This document shows, one piece after another, positions 1 through 5,940 of a DNA stretch of 5,984 nt. Position 1 is the first letter of the stretch; each line of letters opens with the position of its first letter. Where the stretch lies: NCBI GenBank assembly GCA_023435945.1, contig JAEZLB010000088.1, forward strand, positions 1 to 5,984, read 5' to 3'. Source of the stretch: Pseudomonadota bacterium. Lineage in GTDB: Bacteria; Pseudomonadota; Gammaproteobacteria; Burkholderiales; Burkholderiaceae_D. The notes beneath the pieces were generated by a model, which worked only from the letters and a program-made list of their open reading frames with translations, was not told the DNA's origin and did no database searches. The position numbers and the translations under genes are program-made.

Positions 1-170
1 CGTATTGGCCGGTGGCAGGCATGGATCTGAGCCTGCTGGCAATGATGATCTTGTCTGTGACAGCAGCGCGTAAGCTGGCGCAGCGCAAACATGTCGAGCG
101 TGAACGGGAGTTATCGGAGACGGCCGCGGGCGAGGAATCTTCCGCCGGAGGGAAGGTGGTTCATGGCTGA
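1..170 (+). CDS. C-terminal fragment of a membrane protein, possibly PepSY-type iron-uptake protein
   Basis: The reading frame is open from the left edge (first full codon at position 3) to a TGA at 168-170, giving the last 55 residues of a protein that starts outside the window. The fragment opens with a hydrophobic segment (around residues 5-20, rich in Leu, Met and Ile). A basic patch (ARKLAQRKH) follows, then a hydrophilic tail rich in Glu, Ser and Gly, so it looks like a last membrane helix with a cytoplasmic tail. The stop overlaps the start of the downstream DUF3325 gene by 8 bp (ATGGCTGA), which implies co-transcription and probably translational coupling. In many proteobacteria DUF3325 genes follow a PepSY-domain membrane protein downstream of a TonB-dependent siderophore receptor. 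The PepSY assignment rests only on that context, since no diagnostic domain remains in the fragment. Confidence 0.55.
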   Translation, partial: YWPVAGMDLSLLAMMILSVTAARKLAQRKHVERERELSETAAGEESSAGGKVVHG

Positions 171-489
171 TGGGGTCTTTCTGCTGGGGGCAGGTATTGC
201 GGCGGTGCTGGGGTGCGCCTGGCTGGCGCTGGCAATGGAGGCGCACTGGGAACAGGTGCATGGCGCCAGCGCTCCTTCCCGGGCTTCTCAGGCAGGCTTG
301 CGTGCCTTAGGGACGTTGGGTGTGCTGGGCTGTGGGGCACTGTGTTTTGTGGCGGATCGCCCGTCGATGGCACTCTTGTTGTGGCTAATGCTGATGGCCT
401 TTGGTGCAGTGGCGATTGCGTTCACCCTTGCATGGAAGCCGGCATTATTGCAATGCGTGTGGCCGCGTTCCTTGACGGGAGGTCAATAA
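163..489 (+). CDS. DUF3325 family small membrane protein
   Basis: This is a 108-residue protein with three hydrophobic segments (about residues 4-24, 45-62 and 68-91), so it should sit in the inner membrane. The first helix ends in LALAMEAHWEQVHG, which resembles the conserved 'ALAMxxHxxQV' region of DUF3325 proteins, and the length (about 100-110 residues) is normal for that family. DUF3325 proteins are of unknown mechanism and are usually encoded beside PepSY proteins and TonB-dependent iron-siderophore receptors. I chose the ATG at 163 because purine-rich GGAGGG/GGAAGG (147-156) lies just upstream and the start overlaps the preceding stop. The frame can be extended to an ATG at 91, but that would add a basic, non-family N-terminus buried in the upstream gene. 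No obvious terminator follows the TAA at 487-489. Confidence 0.75.
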   Translation: MADGVFLLGAGIAAVLGCAWLALAMEAHWEQVHGASAPSRASQAGLRALGTLGVLGCGALCFVADRPSMALLLWLMLMAFGAVAIAFTLAWKPALLQCVWPRSLTGGQ

Positions 490-739
490 AAGCGTGCCGG
501 AATGTTCCTCGTCCGGTGGCGTGCTGAACTGCCGTCGTGGCGCGCAGAAATGAAACGGCCTGTGAGTACCGAAGCTTGCAGGTATTGTTGTGTTTGACAA
601 CGATGCGGCAATCCTTGGCGTTTTTTGAAAGGATGGGGCCGCATCGGCTTTCCGTTCTGGCGACTAAAAATTTTCCTTCCGACTTTCCTGAAAAAGACCT
701 TCAGGCACGAGGCGCCTTCCCTTGCGACCAAACCTTGGC
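490..739. other. Intergenic stretch without a convincing gene
   Basis: Between the DUF3325 stop and the promoter of the imelysin cluster I see no reading frame with a family signature, a good ribosome binding site or consistent codon bias. The open frames here are short and mutually overlapping. The stretch holds one strong stem-loop (601-646, listed separately) and a weaker 6-bp hairpin (687-692 with 700-705). A TTGACA at 594-599 has no matching -10 at the right distance. No clear intrinsic terminator for the upstream genes is visible. Confidence 0.6.
601..646. repeat. Imperfect inverted repeat (stem-loop) in the intergenic region
   Basis: CGATGCGGC (601-609) is perfectly complementary to GCCGCATCG (638-646). 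Inside it ATCCTT (611-616) pairs with AAGGAT (629-634), leaving a 12-nt loop that contains six T residues (621-626). The interior asymmetry is one base on the left (610) and three on the right (635-637), so 15 base pairs form in total. Neither strand has a T-tract directly after the outer stem, so it is not a standard intrinsic terminator. It could be a transcript-end or processing structure for the upstream genes, or part of a small RNA. The function is unknown. Confidence 0.5.
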
Positions 740-768
740 TTGAAAAGTATAATACAAACGCTTATTAT
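740..768 (+). promoter_or_regulatory. Predicted sigma-70 promoter of the imelysin cluster
   Basis: TTGAAA (740-745, -35 box, 5 of 6 to consensus) is followed after exactly 17 bp by TATTAT (763-768, -10 box, 5 of 6), placing the transcription start near 774-777. A perfect TATAAT also occurs at 748-753 but lacks a properly spaced -35 (nearest candidate TTGCGA at 722-727 is 20 bp away); it is an alternative start, near 760. The 740/763 pair is preferred because the same arrangement recurs at the right edge of the window with the identical 12-mer TATTATTCTCAT. Confidence 0.6.
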
Positions 769-773
769 TCTCA
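759..773. promoter_or_regulatory. Fur-type operator overlapping the -10 box
   Basis: Read on the minus strand, this 15-mer is TGAGAATAATAAGCG. It matches 10 of 14 scored positions of the 7-1-7 Fur consensus TGATAATnATTATCA, with the left half 6 of 7. It covers the predicted -10 element (763-768), so bound Fur-Fe(II) would block RNA polymerase; that is the expected layout for an iron-repressed promoter. The inference is supported by the downstream imelysin/DHOR/DUF1513 gene set, which is iron-regulated in relatives, and by an identical 12-mer in the second Fur-like region at 5947-5980. Confidence 0.6.
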
Positions 774-781
774 TTTATCGG

Positions 782-889
782 ATGATGCAGCCAGTTCAGA
801 GAGGCGCTCCCGAGCTTGATGGCCATGGCCTCTTTCCGATGCCGACGCTGTTCATCATGAACGCCGTGCACGTCACCTACCTGCCCTAA
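782..889 (+). CDS. Small leader ORF (35 residues) upstream of the imelysin gene
   Basis: An ATG at 782 opens a 35-codon frame ending in TAA at 887-889, just before the ribosome binding site of the imelysin gene (15 nt between stop and ATG). The predicted peptide has a hydrophobic C-terminal half (around FPMPTLFIMNAVHVTYLP) and no Cys. Of the 35 codons, 27 end in G or C, and the last 17 all do, using the same preferred codons as the large genes. That pattern is what real coding sequence here looks like. Against it, no Shine-Dalgarno sequence precedes ATG 782, and the predicted transcript would start only about 5-22 nt upstream, so initiation could be leaderless-like. It does not resemble any family I know. 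It could be a regulatory upstream ORF coupled to the imelysin gene, a small protein, or chance. Confidence 0.4.
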   Translation: MMQPVQRGAPELDGHGLFPMPTLFIMNAVHVTYLP

Positions 890-891
890 TA

Positions 892-899
892 TAAGGAGA
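892..899 (+). promoter_or_regulatory. Ribosome binding site of the first imelysin gene
   Basis: TAAGGAGA sits 5 nt before the ATG at 905 (the AAGGAG core ends 6 nt before it). It is the strongest Shine-Dalgarno sequence in the core cluster and it fixes the start. The stop of the small leader ORF (887-889) abuts it, so ribosomes terminating there would land on this site. Confidence 0.8.
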
Positions 900-904
900 A
901 AACA

Positions 905-2077
905 ATGTCACCCCTGGTGCACAAAGGGTTCCAGCGAATCATTTTCTTTACGCTGTCGCTGTTCGTCGCAGCGGCCGCTCATGCAAACGCGAAGGTCGAG
1001 GCTGTGTTGAAGAACTATGCTGACATCGTGCATGCCAACTATGAAGACTCCCTGACTACGGCAAAAGCGCTGCAGAAAAGCGTCGATGCGCTGATCGCAG
1101 CGCCTTCCGCTGCCAACCTGGATAAGGCACGCAAGGCCTGGATTGCAGCGCGCGAGCCGTATGGCCAAAGCGAAGTGTTCCGTTTTTACGGCGGCCCTAT
1201 CGATGACGACGAAGATGTCGAAGGCCGCCTGAACGCGTGGCCGCTCGATGAAGCCTACATTGATTATGTGGAAGGCAAGCCGGAAGCCGGCATAATCAAT
1301 GACCGCTCCCAGGAATTGACCATAGAGCGTCTGATCGACCTGAATGCGCAAGGCGGCGAAGCCAACGTGGCTACCGGTTATCACGCAGTCGAGTTCCTGT
1401 TGTGGGGCCAGGATTTCAACGACAAGGGACCGGGCAATCGTTCTTACACGGATTTCGTGGATGGCAAGAAGCCGAATGCCGACCGTCGCCGCCAGTATCT
1501 TAAGCTGATCACGGACCAGATCGTGAAAGACCTGGCATATGTAACCAACGAATGGAAGCCGGGCGCCGATAATTACCGCGCGGCTTTCCTGAAAGATGAT
1601 CCGCAAGCTTCGCTGCGCAAGATTCTGACTTCGGTGGCCGTACTCTCCAGCGCCGAGCTGGCAGGCGAACGCATGCAGGTGGCGCTCGATAACCAGGACC
1701 AGGAAGACGAGCACAGCTGCTTCTCGGACAACACGCACCGCGACATCATCACTAACGCGATGGGCCTGCGCAATGTCGTGATGGGCAGTTATACCCGCGT
1801 GGACGGCAGCAAGGTCAGCGGCCCCGGCATCAAGGATCTGGTGGCGGCAAAAGACAAGAAGCTTGCCGAGCAACTGGTGGCGGACTTCAACAAGAGTGTG
1901 AAAGCAGCCGAGACCATTCCGGTTCCTTTCGATCAGGCGGTCATGGATACCTCCAATGAGAAAGGCCAGAAGCTGGTGCAGGCAACGATCAATGCTTTGA
2001 AGGCGCAGACCATGACTCTGGTACGTGCTGCTCGCGTGCTGGGTATTCAAAAGTTGTCGGTAGCGCCCGAGGAGTAA
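905..2077 (+). CDS. Imelysin family protein (M75/IrpA-like), periplasmic, with intact GxHxxE motif
   Basis: This is a 390-residue exported protein. It has a Sec signal peptide (basic MSPLVHKGFQR, hydrophobic core, Ala-rich end; likely cleavage after residue 27 or 29), no lipobox Cys, then a single imelysin domain. Family hallmarks are RLNAWPLDEAYIDYV (about 108-122), GYHAVEFLLWG with the GxHxxE motif at 158-163 (His160, Glu163), and the conserved ELAGERM...EDEHSCFSDNTHRD block at about 251-279. Imelysins form two four-helix bundles and are tied to iron: P. aeruginosa IcmP was described as an insulin-cleaving metalloproteinase, cyanobacterial IrpA is needed under iron limitation, and EfeO shares the fold. 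Whether the family are proteases or metal-binding proteins is debated. The gene follows a Fur-type promoter and leads the DHOR-imelysin-DUF1513 cluster, but a terminator-like hairpin separates it from those genes. Confidence 0.93.
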   Translation: MSPLVHKGFQRIIFFTLSLFVAAAAHANAKVEAVLKNYADIVHANYEDSLTTAKALQKSVDALIAAPSAANLDKARKAWIAAREPYGQSEVFRFYGGPIDDDEDVEGRLNAWPLDEAYIDYVEGKPEAGIINDRSQELTIERLIDLNAQGGEANVATGYHAVEFLLWGQDFNDKGPGNRSYTDFVDGKKPNADRRRQYLKLITDQIVKDLAYVTNEWKPGADNYRAAFLKDDPQASLRKILTSVAVLSSAELAGERMQVALDNQDQEDEHSCFSDNTHRDIITNAMGLRNVVMGSYTRVDGSKVSGPGIKDLVAAKDKKLAEQLVADFNKSVKAAETIPVPFDQAVMDTSNEKGQKLVQATINALKAQTMTLVRAARVLGIQKLSVAPEE

Positions 2078-2125
2078 TGGCGCTGCGTGCAGTGAGTGCC
2101 TTAACGAGTAAGTTATTCTGAAACT

Positions 2126-2160
2126 GGCCTGCATATCGGATTCCCCTATGCAGGCCTTTT
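2126..2160 (+). terminator. Intrinsic terminator or attenuator between the imelysin and DHOR genes
   Basis: GGCCTGCATA (2126-2135) is perfectly complementary to TATGCAGGCC (2147-2156), a 10-bp stem with an 11-nt loop, followed at once by TTTT (2157-2160) and GTT. This is a standard Rho-independent shape. It lies 10 nt upstream of the next start codon (2171). As the downstream genes belong to the same conserved cluster and no good promoter is visible in the 93-nt gap, it most likely terminates only partially, giving more imelysin mRNA than downstream mRNA. It could also act as a 3'-end stabiliser after processing. Confidence 0.75.
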
Positions 2161-2170
2161 GTTCTAATCC

Positions 2171-3589
2171 ATGAAAGTATTTTCGCGATTCAAGATCAAG
2201 CCGGTGGTAGCGACGGCGATGACGCTGGCGGCGCTGGGCGGTGCGGCCTTTGCTGCCACCGCTGTGGACTGGAGCAAGCCCGAGCCGGGCGAAGAGCTGT
2301 CCGCCGGTGATACCACCGTGTTCGAAACCAACCGGCGCGCATTCTCCCTGCCGGTAGCAAACATGTCGCTGGACCGGCGTGGCGATTTCGCGGTCGGTCA
2401 TTCCTTTTTCAATATGCCCTGGGTAGAAGCACCTGCTTCCACCAAGGCCCGTGACGGGCTGGGGCCGCACTTCATCGGTCGATCCTGCACGGCTTGCCAT
2501 ACGCACGACGGCCGCGGCCAGCCACCGGGACCGGGCGAGCAGCCCATGGGATTACTGCTACGCCTGTCCGTGCCGGGCAAGACTGCCAATGGTGCGCCGA
2601 TGCACGAGCCTACTTATGGCGGTCAGTTCAACAACAATGCAGTCAGCGGCGTGAAACCTGAAGGCAAAGTTGAGATTACCTACGACGAAGTGCCGGGGCA
2701 ATTTGCCGATGGCGAAGCATTTAGCTTGCGCAAGCCCACGTACAAATTCTATGACCTGGGTTACGGGCCCATGGATGAACGCGTGATGGTTTCGCCGCGT
2801 ATCGCGCAGCAAGTGATCGGCATGGGATTGCTGGAAGCCATCCCTGAGAAGGACATCCTGTCGCGTGCCGATCCCGATGACAAGAATGGTGACGGTATTT
2901 CCGGGCGGCCGAACTGGGTGTGGAATGCCGTCGAGAAAAAACGTGCGCTGGGGCGTTTCGGCTGGAAGGCGAACTCGCCTACCGTGGCGCATCAGACTGC
3001 AGAAGCCGCCAACAGCGACATCGGCATCACATCGCATATCTTCCCGCGCGAAGAGTGCATGCCCGCGCAGAAAGATTGCCAGCAGGCCGAACGCGGCGGC
3101 GATCCCGAAATCAATGAGAAGAATCTCGGCAAGCTGATTTTTTATACGGCAACCACGGCCGTGCCGGCGCGTCGTGATGTCGACAAGCCTCAGGTTTTGC
3201 AGGGCAAGCGTCTGTTCCACGAAGCGCAGTGCGTGGCCTGTCATGTACCCAAGCATGTAACGGGCAAGCTGGCGGGATACCCGGAACTTTCCAATCAAAC
3301 CATCCGTCCGTATACCGACCTGCTGTTGCATGACATGGGTCCGGGGCTGGCAGATGGACGTCCTGATTTTGAAGCGAGCGGCAACGAATGGCGCACACCG
3401 CCCTTGTGGGGCATAGGCTTGTTCGAAACCGTCAATGGCCACACGACCTATCTGCATGATGGCCGCGCACGCAATCTGCAGGAAGCCATCCTGTGGCATG
3501 GTGGCGAAGCCGAGCCTGCCAAGCAACATTTCGTCAACATGAGCAAGGAAGAAAGGGAGGCTTTGATTGCCTTCCTCAAGTCGCTATGA
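2171..3589 (+). CDS. Di-haem oxidoreductase, DHOR/DUF1111 family (putative thiol oxidoreductase), c-type cytochrome
   Basis: This is a 472-residue periplasmic di-haem c-type cytochrome. It has a Sec signal peptide (MKVFSRFKIK, hydrophobic stretch to about residue 29). Two haem c attachment motifs are visible: CTACH at 106-110 and CVACH at 354-358. A DxDDxNGDGxSGR stretch (about 235-247), common in the family and resembling a calcium loop, and the signature YLHDGRARNLQEAILWHGGEA (427-447) identify the DHOR (DUF1111) family, distantly related to MauG and di-haem peroxidases. Family members are annotated as putative thiol oxidoreductases; the true substrate is unknown. Haem attachment requires export and the cytochrome c maturation system. 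No Shine-Dalgarno sequence precedes ATG 2171, which instead sits just after a terminator-like hairpin; the signal peptide nevertheless supports this start. The gene overlaps the next by 4 bp. Confidence 0.93.
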   Translation: MKVFSRFKIKPVVATAMTLAALGGAAFAATAVDWSKPEPGEELSAGDTTVFETNRRAFSLPVANMSLDRRGDFAVGHSFFNMPWVEAPASTKARDGLGPHFIGRSCTACHTHDGRGQPPGPGEQPMGLLLRLSVPGKTANGAPMHEPTYGGQFNNNAVSGVKPEGKVEITYDEVPGQFADGEAFSLRKPTYKFYDLGYGPMDERVMVSPRIAQQVIGMGLLEAIPEKDILSRADPDDKNGDGISGRPNWVWNAVEKKRALGRFGWKANSPTVAHQTAEAANSDIGITSHIFPREECMPAQKDCQQAERGGDPEINEKNLGKLIFYTATTAVPARRDVDKPQVLQGKRLFHEAQCVACHVPKHVTGKLAGYPELSNQTIRPYTDLLLHDMGPGLADGRPDFEASGNEWRTPPLWGIGLFETVNGHTTYLHDGRARNLQEAILWHGGEAEPAKQHFVNMSKEEREALIAFLKSL

Positions 3590-4674
3590 AAACCAGGCGT
3601 CCTACTCTTCGTTTCCTTCTGACGGGCTCCCTGTTGAGCGCGTCGCTACTTGTCGCCTCGCCTGCATACAGTGCAGCCAAGGAGCTCCCTGTGCAGAATA
3701 AAGTGCTGGGTGCATTGGTGGAACAGGTGCTGCAGCCCATGGCGGACAATTTTGCCAGGAGCAGCGCCGAGCTGGCGAAGCAGAGCAGCGCTTATTGCCA
3801 GAATAAGGCGACGCTCGACGATGTGCGGGCGGCATGGTACCAGGCACAGTCCTCCTGGCAGCCGCTGGAGATGATGCCCATCGGTCCGGTCAGCGAGAAC
3901 CGTCTGCACCGGCAGATCAATGCGTGGCCGGTACGTGGCAACCTGATGCCGCCTTTGCTGAAGGATGATGCCAGTGGCAATGTGGAACGTGGGCGCCGCA
4001 TAGGCGCCGCCGCCAAAGGCCTGCCGGCGGTCGAGTATCTTCTATTCGATACGCCTGATCGCCTTGCTTCGCACTGCGGTGCCCTGAAAGCCCTGACTGC
4101 CCAGATAGCTGAAGAAGGACAAAAGCTCGATCGTGCATGGAAAGAGCCGAGAGGCGGTTTTGGCCGCGAGCTTGCACAGGCTGGCTTGCCAGGCCATACC
4201 GAAATTTTTGCGGATGCGGATCAGGCTTACAGCGATATCGTCAATCTCCTGATTGCGGGACTCGACAGCGTCAAGACGGTCAAGCTGGGCAAGGTCATCG
4301 AAAACAGCACGAATGGTCCATCGCTCGAGCGGATCGAATCGTGGCGGTCCGGAAATACGCTGAACAACATCTCGAACAACCTGCGAGGCTTCGAAGCAGT
4401 TTTCTTTGGCAAGGGAGAGAACGGACTAGGCCTGGATGATTATCTGAACAGCATGGAACGTCCTGGCCTGGTACGTGTCATTCGCAACCAGTTGAATTCA
4501 GTGAAGCGGGCCCTGGCTGCCGTTCGCCCTCCGTTGCAAACGGCCTTGACCGAACAGCGTGATGCAGTGGCTGCCTTGCACAAGGAAGTAAGCCGCCTGC
4601 AGTATCTGATGGAAACGGAAGTGGCGCCTGCATTGAATGTCGATCTGGGTTTTAACGCCAATGACGGAGACTGA
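3586..4674 (+). CDS. Second imelysin family protein, divergent, His of GxHxxE replaced by Pro
   Basis: This is a 362-residue exported imelysin. It has a basic start (MKTRRPTLRF), a hydrophobic core, and likely cleavage near residue 29 (AYS/AA). It shares with the first imelysin the INAWPV block (111-116, against LNAWPL) and the region aligned to the catalytic-like motif. Here that reads GLPAVEYLLF (145-154), so the motif His is Pro147 while Glu150 is kept. The acidic-Cys block of the first protein is absent; instead SWRSGNTLNNISNNLRGFEAVFFG (252-275) is seen. Two Cys (71, 164) could form a disulphide. I chose ATG 3586 because it overlaps the DHOR stop as ATGA and yields a clean signal peptide. 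The frame extends to 3493, but only through residues antisense to no known domain. No nearby Shine-Dalgarno is visible (GGGAGG at 3555-3560 is too far), so translation is probably coupled. It corresponds by position to PA4372. Confidence 0.9.
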   Translation: MKTRRPTLRFLLTGSLLSASLLVASPAYSAAKELPVQNKVLGALVEQVLQPMADNFARSSAELAKQSSAYCQNKATLDDVRAAWYQAQSSWQPLEMMPIGPVSENRLHRQINAWPVRGNLMPPLLKDDASGNVERGRRIGAAAKGLPAVEYLLFDTPDRLASHCGALKALTAQIAEEGQKLDRAWKEPRGGFGRELAQAGLPGHTEIFADADQAYSDIVNLLIAGLDSVKTVKLGKVIENSTNGPSLERIESWRSGNTLNNISNNLRGFEAVFFGKGENGLGLDDYLNSMERPGLVRVIRNQLNSVKRALAAVRPPLQTALTEQRDAVAALHKEVSRLQYLMETEVAPALNVDLGFNANDGD

Positions 4675-4679
4675 GCAGC

Positions 4680-5798
4680 ATGAGTAAGTCGGCAGGCATC
4701 AATCTCGCTCGCAGGAAATTACTTGCAGCGGGACTGGGCACCACAGTCGCAAGCCTGCTGCCCTGGCGTGTGCAGGCCGCTACGTCCGGCCAGCATCTGA
4801 TCGCGCCCGCACGATTCGGTCAGCAGTATGTACTGGCACGTTTCGATGAGCGACTCGGTACGGACCTCGATACCGGAATGCCGTTTCGCGGCCATGATTT
4901 GAAGTTCGATCCCCTGAATCATAATCGTGTATTGATTATTGAGCGCCGCCCAGGTACGCGGGTGCTGGAAGTGGATCTCGCGGCGGGCAAGATCAGCAAT
5001 GTCTGGCATTCCGAAGAGAACCGGCATTTTTACGGACATGCCTGCTTCAGCCGCGACGGCAAAACCGTATTCATTACGGAAAACGATATTGATAGTGGTG
5101 ATGGCCTGTTAAGTGTGCGCGATGCACGCGACTTCAGCGTGCTCGATGAATATATGACCCACGGTATCGGACCGCATGAGTTGTTGCTGATGCCTGACGG
5201 CGTCACCATGGCGGTCGCCAATGGCGGGGTCCTGACTTTCCCGGAAACAGGGCGCGTCAAGCTCAATCGCGGACGTATCGTTTCCAGCCTGGCATATATC
5301 GATATCCGGGACGGGAACCTGCTCGACAAATTCGTCGTGCCGATTCCGCAAATGAGCCTGCGCCACCTGGCGATTACTCCTGACGGACAAGTGGGCGGCG
5401 CAATGCAGTACGAAGGCAATCGCAAGGAGGGGCAGCCCCTGATGGTTTTCCACAAGGGGGAAACCGAGCTGCAGGTTGCTGTGGCACCGCAGCCATCCTG
5501 GGATCGCATGGCAAACTATGCCGCCTCCATCGCCTACGATGAGCACAGCCAGTGCTTTGCTTTTACCTGTCCTAAGGGTGACACCACGGCGTTCTGGAAA
5601 GCAGATCGTAGCTTCAAGGGCGAGCTGACGTTGGCGAAAGCCTCAGGCGTCGCCTTCGAGCAGGGACACGGTTACATCAGCAATGAGCTCGGTGAAATCT
5701 ACCACGTGGACATGACCACGCTGAAGGCCAACCTGCATGCCCATCATCCGGGACTGGAGTGGGATAACCATCTTTATCTGGTTCGCGAAACAGCCTGA
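4680..5798 (+). CDS. DUF1513 family protein, Tat-exported, probable beta-propeller
   Basis: This is a 372-residue protein with a twin-arginine signal: R11-R12 in LARRKLLAAGLG, then a hydrophobic stretch and an Ala-rich end near VQA (31-33), so it is probably exported folded to the periplasm. DUF1513 hallmarks run along the chain: RGHDLKFDP (70-78), ERRPGTRVLEVDL (88-100), HFYGHACFSRDGKTVFITEND (116-136), GIGPHELLLMPDGVTMAVANGG (162-183), SLRHLAITPDGQVGGAMQYEG (226-246) and WDNHLYL (361-367). Repeated 'DG' turns and strand-like segments suggest a seven-bladed-type propeller, and the conserved His residues could bind a metal or cofactor. The biochemical function is unknown. It is the last gene of the cluster, 5 nt after the second imelysin, with GGAGA (4666-4670) as ribosome binding site. 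Family members are typically encoded after imelysin and DHOR genes and are iron-responsive in pseudomonads. Confidence 0.92.
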   Translation: MSKSAGINLARRKLLAAGLGTTVASLLPWRVQAATSGQHLIAPARFGQQYVLARFDERLGTDLDTGMPFRGHDLKFDPLNHNRVLIIERRPGTRVLEVDLAAGKISNVWHSEENRHFYGHACFSRDGKTVFITENDIDSGDGLLSVRDARDFSVLDEYMTHGIGPHELLLMPDGVTMAVANGGVLTFPETGRVKLNRGRIVSSLAYIDIRDGNLLDKFVVPIPQMSLRHLAITPDGQVGGAMQYEGNRKEGQPLMVFHKGETELQVAVAPQPSWDRMANYAASIAYDEHSQCFAFTCPKGDTTAFWKADRSFKGELTLAKASGVAFEQGHGYISNELGEIYHVDMTTLKANLHAHHPGLEWDNHLYLVRETA

Positions 5799-5867
5799 AA
5801 TATTAGAAATCGTTAAAGCCCGGCGCTTCAGCATGGAGCAAGGACGTGTAGACGCCGGCGCATTCTG

Positions 5868-5910
5868 AAACATGGGAGCAAACGGCAACGCCGCTGCTCC
5901 CATGTTTTTA
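5868..5910 (+). terminator. Strong intrinsic terminator after the DUF1513 gene
   Basis: AAACATGGGAGCA (5868-5880) pairs perfectly with TGCTCCCATGTTT (5895-5907). Within the loop CGGC (5883-5886) pairs with GCCG (5890-5893) around an AAC turn, so the hairpin is extended to 17 bp with a small internal bulge. A T-run (5905-5909) follows. It marks the end of the cluster. The AAA before the left arm gives a short T-run on the opposite strand, so weak bidirectional activity is possible. Confidence 0.88.
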
Positions 5911-5940
5911 AGCTCTTCAATTCATCTTGTCCAGCAAATT

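Noticed and set aside
91..162. Upstream ATG at 91 as start of the DUF3325 gene
   Set aside because: It would add 24 basic residues unlike the family and lacks a ribosome binding site; ATG 163 has one and overlaps the preceding stop.
594..599. Consensus TTGACA as a -35 box
   Set aside because: No -10-like hexamer lies 16-18 bp downstream; the expected position falls in the stem-loop's G/T-rich loop.
537..743. 68-codon open frame in the intergenic region
   Set aside because: It has no recognisable motif, overlaps other equally good frames and the stem-loop, and runs into the promoter.
908..2506. Very long open frame on the minus strand (532 codons) opposite the imelysin gene and the start of the DHOR gene
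   Set aside because: The plus strand holds a textbook imelysin with signal peptide and motifs. The antisense product is rich in His, Arg and Ile with no domain pattern, as expected when GC-biased codons remove stops from the opposite strand.
2558..3529. Long minus-strand open frame (323 codons) opposite the DHOR gene
   Set aside because: It is a shadow of a well-supported cytochrome gene, with no family signature and no control signals.
3493..3585. ATG at 3493 as start of the second imelysin
   Set aside because: It would put 31 non-hydrophobic residues ahead of a clear signal peptide and lie within the DHOR coding sequence. The ATGA overlap at 3586 is the natural start.
5820..5858. CCGGCG/CGCCGG inverted repeat after the DUF1513 gene
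   Set aside because: It has only 6 bp with a 27-nt loop and no T-tract; the hairpin at 5868-5907 is far stronger.
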